Positions 57,901 to 64,000 of a stretch of 64,000 nt of DNA are shown one piece after another. How positions within the stretch are numbered: position 1 is the first letter of the stretch; the number at the start of each line of letters is the position of its first letter. The position numbers were made by a program, and so were the translations under genes. Where the stretch lies: positions 28,272,001 through 28,336,000 of the forward strand of contig NC_079883.1 in assembly GCF_029227915.1 (NCBI RefSeq). Reading direction: 5' to 3'. Origin of the DNA: Hydractinia symbiolongicarpus. Its lineage: Eukaryota > Cnidaria > Hydrozoa > Anthoathecata > Hydractiniidae. The notes below the pieces were generated by a model. The model was not told the DNA's origin. It did no database searches and saw nothing but the letters and a program-made list of their open reading frames with translations.

Positions 57901-60261
57901 AGTAATAAGTAAGAGTACTAAAAGGAGAAGCTGGTTATTACATGTATTTGTGAAATGTTAGCTGGATGAAAAAATATATAAAGGAATGCTGCCAATCTCT
58001 TCAGACACACATTTTACAGGACCGTGCTAAAGAGAAAATAAGATGTTAAATTTTTTAATAATTTGAGTAGGGTAGCTTTTTTCCACAAATTTTTGTTTTT
58101 GAAGTAGTTAGTGTATTGGTGTCACAAAAAGCTAGCTCTTATTACTTTTCTTAATATGGAGCTAAACTGCAAGTTTTGCTCATGTAGGATGTCATGTAGA
58201 ACCTTGCACAGTGGGGCTGGTTTCTACCTATAGACCTGATCTTAAAGGATGCCAGGATAGTAGTCTCACTTGCATGTAAAGGAACTGGACCCTACCCATG
58301 TCTTAATTATTAATGGCTGCATATAAAACCCCAACACCCTACACTGTGCTAGTTCTTCAGATGTACCTTACAGCGTACAGTTACCCACCCTCCCACCCTT
58401 TTCAATATATTGATATTCTTCACCTATTTTTTCTCTATTTTATGTTATCAACACACCTACGAGTGGTGGATAGGAGATAGCAATTCAATTTATCACATGG
58501 TGCAATGGAATCGAATTGAAATCGAAATATCATGGATGTCTCTAATGCAACTAAAGACAACTGCATCACAACTGTTATGACAACACGCATCACAACACAA
58601 CTAGACAGTTGCTTCTGCATCAAGGTTTTCCTGGCATTTCTTTTGGCTCATGTTATGTCAGGGTTTTAGTCCAGAGGTAGAATCAACGAGTCTGTAGGTA
58701 GCCTCTAATTTAATTGGTGGGTGTGTTGGGCCTCCGTTGTCAGCCGTTTAGGCAAGTAATGTGTTGACGCAAGTCATTGAAAAATGTACCTGACGCTCAG
58801 GGCGTGTATACATGTGTTCACCATATTTGCTGACGCTCATTGATGTGCGCCTGACGCTCAGGGCATCCCAAACAGTAGCACTTGAATAGAAAACAAGCGC
58901 CTGACGCTCAGGGCATGTTGGTGCTCCTGACACTCAGGGCATCTCTCATACACCTGACGCTCAGGGTATGAATAAAAACACTAGTAATTAGCATGTGCCT
59001 GATGCTCAGGACATGTCGATATGCCTGACACTCTGGGCATCTCTCATACACCTGACACTCAGGGTAGAATAAAACACAAGTTCTTTGTATGTGCCTGACG
59101 CTCAGGACATGTAGTTTTAGATATGCGTACTGTAATCATTACTGGAGTAGAAAACATGTGCCTCGCGCTCAGGGCATGTCGAATCACTTGACGCTCAAGG
59201 CATCTCATTCTCTCATAACCTGACACTCAGGGTATGAATAAAAACACTAGTAATTAGCATGTGCCTGACGCTCAGGATATGCCGATGCACTTGACGCTCA
59301 AGGCATCTCAATTCTCTCATACACCTGACGCTTAGGGTAGATAGATAGATAGATGTGCATATTTTACATGGCTAGCCTCACAAATATCGAGGGATATACC
59401 CTGTCTATTATTTCCAGGAGGGGCCATGGCGTAGATGGAGAGTCCTAGAGTATTTAATGCTCATTTTGAGCTACGCAGACCCAATTAGAGCCCGCGCTCT
59501 ACTAGACAACTCCCGGCAACATCCAACGGCCCACACAGTGTGCCATCTTCCCAATTTCCCTCACATGGCTTGGGTTAACCCGGGGCTATGGTAACATTCA
59601 CTCGCCCATGTTGAATCGCTGTCAAGAGGAATCGAACTCAGGATATGCATTATATATATTTGTGCATATGAGGAAGCAGAAAGGAGGCACCTGCATTCTC
59701 ATCCATTCCCAAAAATTTTTATAAATAGTCTATGCATACTGAACGTGTTGTATCTACTCATTCCAATAGAAATAATTTGTGTTATTATTCTGGAACCCAA
59801 AGCAATTAAATGTTGTCATACAGGTTTAGATATTAATAGAATTCATGTGTATTTAAATTGAACACCTTGTACCTTGTACCTGTTTTTAGACTTTGCTCTT
59901 AATTTTTGAAATATCTCAACATTTGTACCTTATTAGATAAAATACCTTACCATCAATAATTTCGAAGTTCACTTTTTCTGAAAACTCTATAAATACAACT
60001 TGAACTAATTAAAAGAAATACCTGGTATTCTTCATCATCTTCATCAACTTCTTCAAACCCTTCATCTGGTTTTACAGTAAATAGGTTATCTAAAGTTTCT
60101 TTTATTGCATTCTCATTTTCCTCGTCAATGCTCTTTATATCTGTTGGACTATCTGAGTCATTATTTTTAGCCTTTTTCTTCTTTTTTTTCTTGCTTTTTG
60201 TAGTAACATGGGATTCTTGAAGAGCTTTGAATATTCCACCAATTTCAAAATTACGAGACAT
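48903..60261 (-). CDS. RBM34: RNA-binding protein 34-like (12 exons, 389 aa)
   Basis: Exons on minus: 60022-60261, 57437-57464, 55947-55989, 55544-55661, 55194-55253, 55073-55116, 54919-55002, 54480-54537, 54353-54395, 54022-54140, 49831-49933, 48903-49132. Phases agree throughout. The N-terminus is acidic and Lys-rich (a KKKKKKKAK run and a Glu/Asp tract). RRM1 begins RTLFVGNVALNV (exon 4) and has NMNAYIVFKS as RNP1. RRM2 has CLFVGNLPF as RNP2 and GKGFGYVRF as RNP1 (exons 9-10). The C-terminus is very basic. This order matches RBM34 (human 430 aa; yeast Nop12 is related), a nucleolar protein of pre-rRNA processing; nucleolar localisation is inferred. The 28-nt exon 2 is the least certain. 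Intron 10 (4.1 kb) contains another gene on plus. Confidence 0.92.
49349..49421 (-). ncRNA. tRNA-like sequence (tRNA-Thr-like), probably a SINE head
   Basis: Read on minus it has a D-arm-like ggtgcagtgatagcac, an anticodon-loop-like cttgtaa (would read UGU), and a perfect B box ggttcgagtcc. The acceptor and anticodon stems do not pair well, so it is a pseudogene or the head of a second tRNA-derived SINE family. It lies in RBM34 intron 11. Confidence 0.55.
50725..53775 (+). CDS. C1orf87-like protein with EF-hand-like regions (6 exons, 573 aa), nested in RBM34
   Basis: Exons: 50725-51507, 51782-51879, 52156-52481, 52666-52752, 52968-53228, 53609-53775. Phases agree and the stop is TAA at 53773. 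The protein has degenerate EF-hand-like helix pairs: YDPLESGMMSKSAALEIL (about residues 93-110), ERLDPFDNGKIEYVKFIEFF (end of exon 2 into exon 3), and a final VLSNTEVRQIVNYYNLLFD region. Low-complexity charged linkers lie between. The order and the NYNL-type C-terminal block resemble vertebrate C1orf87 (about 546 aa), a poorly characterised protein linked to ciliated tissues; orthology is my inference from recalled similarity. Canonical calcium-loop acidic residues are mostly missing. The gene lies within a single RBM34 intron on the opposite strand and must have its own promoter near 50.6 kb. Confidence 0.83.
55359..55380. repeat. (AAC)n microsatellite
   Basis: About seven AAC units in RBM34 intron 4. 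Confidence 0.9.
57009..57080 (+). ncRNA. Compact tRNA-like sequence with A box, B box and T terminator
   Basis: A perfect A box (tagctcagttgg, 57018-57029), a perfect B box (ggttcaaatcc, 57050-57060) and an eight-T run at 57073-57080. Only about 20 nt separate the boxes, too short for a normal anticodon arm, and the ends do not form an acceptor stem. It is a tRNA pseudogene or a small Pol III unit. It lies in RBM34 intron 2, antisense. Confidence 0.5.
58785..59337. repeat. Interspersed palindromic 13-mer repeats (CCTGACGCTCAGG)
   Basis: At least 15 copies of a core near CCTGACGCTCAGG (CCTGA and TCAGG are mutually inverted) separated by 10-50 bp. The intervals fall into recurrent types: a catctctcatac type, a gtatgaataaaaacactag type, and a gacatgt(c)gatatg type. 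This indicates a higher-order unit repeated about three times. It lies in RBM34 intron 1 and directly abuts a SINE. Confidence 0.9.
59338..59638 (-). mobile_element. tRNA-derived SINE, 5'-truncated, in RBM34 intron 1
   Basis: The reverse complement matches the copy at 14701 from the B box (gttcgattcc) to the (ATCT)n tail (here tagatagatagatagat at the left). The A-box part is missing. Confidence 0.9.
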
Positions 60262-63200
60262 ATTTTTATAACTAAAATAAAAAATCTACAGGTCTAAAAA
60301 AAATTTATATATATATAAATATAATTAGATATCTTGGTGACTCCGAAAAAAAGGCATTGATTTGTATAATTAACCACTTATTAAAAGGCTTCTTTGATTA
60401 CCGTGAAATAGGTTTGATATGGCCTGATGTTTATATTATAGGCATCTGTGATCAGCGCAGATAAGGCTTGGATATTGTGGCCTTTTTTCTTGTTCTACAT
60501 GTGAAACCAAAACAGTTCAATGCCTAATTTGTAATGACAATAAATTTTTTTGTATACATACACAGAATTTTAGCTTAGATAAACTGATCCAGACAGAAAT
60601 TTATTTTGCAATGAATCAGGTAGCGAGTTAACATGCGACTCTAACAACGCATTTATGTGAGTCATTTTAAGTCTCCTTAATAAGTGATTATACACAACAT
60701 ATAGTACACAAACCTGGAGAGATTCTTATTTTAATCTTTATGTTCGTAAAATGATTTTAACATGAAAATATGGAGTTTGATTTCTGTAAACTGATTTTCA
60801 TGTGCACATTCGAATTTTAATGTTTGCAAAATGATTTTGTGCTCTTATTTCGTGCAGTTAGATGTAATTATTTTAGTGTAAGTATAAAAAGATTTTATTT
60901 TGAGAGTTGTACTTACATAAAGGTGTGTATTTGTTTTGAAAAGCTTTATAGAATTTTTACTTAATAAATAATTTTAAATAATAATTTATTTTTGGCTTTA
61001 AGTTTTTTTGTGTTTGTAGATTTTGATGTTCTCAAAATAATTTCGACATGCTCACTGAGTGATTTAATTAACCGATGTGCGTTTTTAGGGATTCAATTTT
61101 TACGTGATTGAAACTGGTTTACAATGTGAAAAGCTACTCTACTGTGAAAGGACAATTTCCATGGTTAAAATAGTGCACAATAAAAAAATTTTAGATATCA
61201 AGACACTGGCAATCATGTTCTTTTGAAAGTTTTTTAGGGCTTTTCGTTTGGTAAATAAAGCAAATATTTTCATACAACATTGCTGGTTTATGTTTGAGTG
61301 GCATCCATAAAGTACATTTGCACTTAATTGGAAAGGAGGGTCAGACATGTTGTCCAAATCGTATCCAATTAATTCAGTTAAAAGAAGTCTTTATAGAAAT
61401 AGATCGAATTAAAGTTTTGATAGCGTAAAAACAATCTTGGTCATGAATATTTGCACCGGCGTGCGGTGGTATGTACGCCTACACTAATACAGACGTGTGA
61501 TCAGTATCGCACGCCTAGCTTTTGATTTTGGTGTGCAATTATTACATTCAGGAGAGCAGCAGCGCAGAGTTTTTAAAGCATAGTAGTTGGCAAAAAAATT
61601 GCCCGCGTATTTTTGTTGTGAAATTTAAATGAGTGGTGTTATTATGAAGAACGTAAGGTATAGAGAACATTAAAGTCTGCCCCTTTCCTTCATGCTGACA
61701 CTCTTATGTTCAGCTGGTGCATTACACTCAAACGAAAGACATTAGACTCGAACGAAAGACGGAAGACCATTTAGAACCATGCCACAAGTCAGTCCGACCT
61801 TCATTGTCATAGAAATACTGGGAGAAGAGTGCGCACCCATGCAAGTTAATTGCAACCAGAACATGGGAGAGGTTAGGTGTCTTGTACATTAATACAGCTT
61901 TCAGACGAATGTTCTCGTTATGTAATACAAAAGAAAAAACATGTTGAACAAAAAGTTTAAAAAAATTTTTTAAAGGGGAAAGAGGAAATCAAATATGTCT
62001 AGTAATAATAATTGAAAAGATTGTATATCGTATTTAAACAAAGTCCAGAGTTCTATCTCCCACACGACACAGCAGGCAATAAGTCAGCCCTGCCCTCGGT
62101 TTTGTGAGAAGAGATGTTCTCTCTAACAATTGAGTCTCCTCTTCAGTTTTGCTTCATGTTGAACTGTGCCGGTGACAAGAATTTTTGAAGCATGTCACCA
62201 GTGACTTCTGCGATATACAGCCTAACAATGCCCTAACCTAATGATTTAATTACGAAACATAAAAAGCCAGCTGGCAGTGAACTATTTAACTAATGGATTA
62301 CACATCTGGAAGGAATGCCAAATTCCCATTTATCCAATCCCATTTGTCATCGTCATAGGAGATCGATGCTTGAAATTATGAGAGGTCCAGCTCTAATAAA
62401 GGGTGAATGACGAAAGTTATTCCCAGCTGAAAAATTTTACTACAAAAAAAAATTGCCGACGCAATGCCGACGCGCAAATCAGTTGAAATGTATCTCACGT
62501 CGGCAGTTTTTATTACGGACGTAAAAAAATTCTAATTTCAAGGGCTGCAACGTCTAATATTGTGGTAAGTTAATTCTGAAATGGACGGTGCCAGTATATA
62601 CAACACGGCTTGGAGAAAACGACCCTGCCACAAAACAAACCCTAAAGAAACGACAAGACAGTGGTAATTTTTTAATTTTCGGATGCTCGTGGTGCAACAG
62701 CTGCGGTACCATTATGGTAACTGATACTGCTAGCGCCCATTCATAAATACCGCCCAAGTAATCGCCCTAATATTAACAGAACCAGAAGGAGGACCTCCTC
62801 CCCAGGTCCCAATGGCAGAAAGAGAAAAAGAGACTTTTAATTTTTCCATTTGTTTTTTTTATACCACTTGTTGTTATTTTAAGGTTGCAACATTAAACCC
62901 TACTGTTTTGTTCCTTGATTGCAAGTAACATTATCGCTCAAATGCGCTAATAAATTTTATCAGTAATTTATAGGTATCGAACGGCGAATGTGACCGTTGG
63001 CAGCAAGAAAAGAGGGATGCTAGTTCATAATATGCAGGTATTTAAAAATTTAAAATTTAAAGAATTGATTACTTCGCTGATGGATCTGGAGTCGAGGTTG
63101 CTGACACGGATAGTAGTGAAATTAGGTTGACAGCGTACTTAGTGTATTTTCAATCCTGGTAATATAATACATTATTCATTGGTCATTGATACTCTGGTGT

Positions 63201-63795
63201 GAAAAGTGCGTTGTTGGCTTGAGAGAGACTTGAAATGAAATGTGGCATGATGTGGTTGCAGTGAAGCAGAATTAAGTAAAGCGATAGTAGTGTTAGAAAG
63301 TGGAGAAAATAGCAAAAACGAACTCACGAAATCTGCGTGAAAGGAGGAATGTATCTTAAAATAAGCAACGACTATAGGTTGGTGGACCGACTTTTTTATT
63401 CTGCAGCTAGTATCACGCATTACATATGCGAGGAATTAGTTCATCAATTCTCGGCCTAATGAGGCGGCTGACTGAACGAACCAATGTCTTTTCGAATGGT
63501 GACTGTCGGTTGTTCAAGAAATGTGACACAATTGCTTGAGCAACGGATGTAGAAATTGCCAAGGTCTGCTCTTGAAGCTTATCTTTTTGACTATTTTTTT
63601 TTAAACGCGAGAAACTTCGTCGCGGGCCGTTGGAATTCGGCACTTGCATCTACATGGGGAATGCGCATTTTTATTACATTCCTAAGAGCACAGATATTTC
63701 TTACATTTAAACAAACAAAAACACATTAATTACCGTTCAAGATAAGGTTTATTTTACTTCAACGAAAGCAACAGTTACACACAATTCTATATATG
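60262..63795. other. Region upstream of RBM34; no confident gene
   Basis: It contains the RBM34 promoter by position. A short inverted repeat (about 62446-62506, arms with TGCCGACG) is present. A 78-codon minus frame at 63413-63649 starts MQVPNSNGPRRSFSRLKK and is not recognisable; it could be a chance frame or an exon fragment. Confidence 0.4.
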
Positions 63796-63999
63796 TTATA
63801 AGTAATAAAAATCACATTGACAATCGTTAACCGTCATTTTTAACATATCAATTAAATAAAATGGCCGCTTCACAAAACATCTTAAGCCCATATTAAAAAT
63901 TCTTGATTCGTGCGAACAACCAGCTTGCCGATGACACACCAATTTGCGACAACTACAAGCTGTATCATCCTGGTTCGTACCATGCTGGCACGGAATTCC
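63796..63999 (-). CDS. Possible terminal exon of an unknown gene, cut by the window edge
   Basis: On minus a frame is open from the right edge for 67 codons to TAA at 63796-63798. It begins with a cysteine-rich stretch (CQHGTNQDDTACSCRKLVC). A poly(A) signal (AATAAA, complement of 63748-63753) follows 43 nt after the stop. An alternative minus frame ends at a TGA near 63967 with VPAWYEPG as its last residues. Either could be a real C-terminus or chance; no family is recognised. Confidence 0.22.
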   Translation of the reverse strand, partial: GIPCQHGTNQDDTACSCRKLVCHRQAGCSHESRIFNMGLRCFVKRPFYLIDMLKMTVNDCQCDFYYL

Positions 64000-64000
64000 A

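Noticed and set aside
58785-59337. A CRISPR array
   Set aside because: Repeats are only 13 bp, spacing is irregular, spacers themselves repeat, there are no cas genes, and the locus is a eukaryotic intron.
62554-63420. Minus ORFs of 67 and 82 aa near the right end
   Set aside because: No recognisable domain or gene context; likely chance frames.

Overview
This window is eukaryotic genomic DNA. It is AT-rich and has GT-AG introns, LINEs, SINEs and minisatellites. The gene set (procollagen lysyl hydroxylases, selenoprotein K, RBM34, a C1orf87-like protein, V-ATPase subunit e, UBIAD1, GT31 galactosyltransferases) is animal. The base composition, compact introns and repeat types suggest a non-bilaterian such as a cnidarian, perhaps a hydrozoan; that placement is inference. 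Nothing here is bacterial or an intact virus.

Layout. 1-4.9 kb: a broken Helitron-like element (replicase N-terminus and an RPA-like protein, both with frameshifts) followed by a local tandem repeat with a perfect hairpin. 5-7.7 kb: no gene, but inverted-repeat elements. 8-12.9 kb: two minus-strand, single-exon beta-1,3-galactosyltransferase paralogs that share a 383-bp block about 97% identical inside otherwise diverged genes. 13-17 kb: a 328-bp tandem duplication, a tRNA-derived SINE and two MITE-like elements. 18.8-20.7 kb: ATP6V0E and UBIAD1 in tandem on plus, spaced like a trans-spliced operon.

22-31.6 kb and 33.7-43.1 kb: two complete, tandem, minus-strand PLOD genes. I reconstructed 19 exons in each; all phases agree and the proteins are 720 and 722 aa. 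Copy A carries an antisense LINE in intron 12 whose 3' tail is 310 perfect ATG units. Copy B carries a CR1-like LINE fragment in intron 1. A 28-bp minisatellite lies between the genes. 43.5-47.9 kb: selenoprotein K on plus, divergent from PLOD copy B across 373 bp. It has seven exons, an in-frame UGA at the penultimate coding position but one, and a SECIS candidate. No long ORF reveals it.

48.9-60.3 kb: RBM34 on minus in 12 exons (389 aa). Its 4.1-kb intron 10 contains a complete opposite-strand six-exon gene, a C1orf87-like protein of 573 aa. RBM34 intron 1 contains palindromic 13-mer repeats and another SINE. 60.3-64 kb: no confident gene, but a possible last exon at the right edge. Functionally, PLODs, UBIAD1, SELENOK and the GT31 enzymes all act in the endomembrane system, but I see no evidence of a shared pathway beyond the linkage described.
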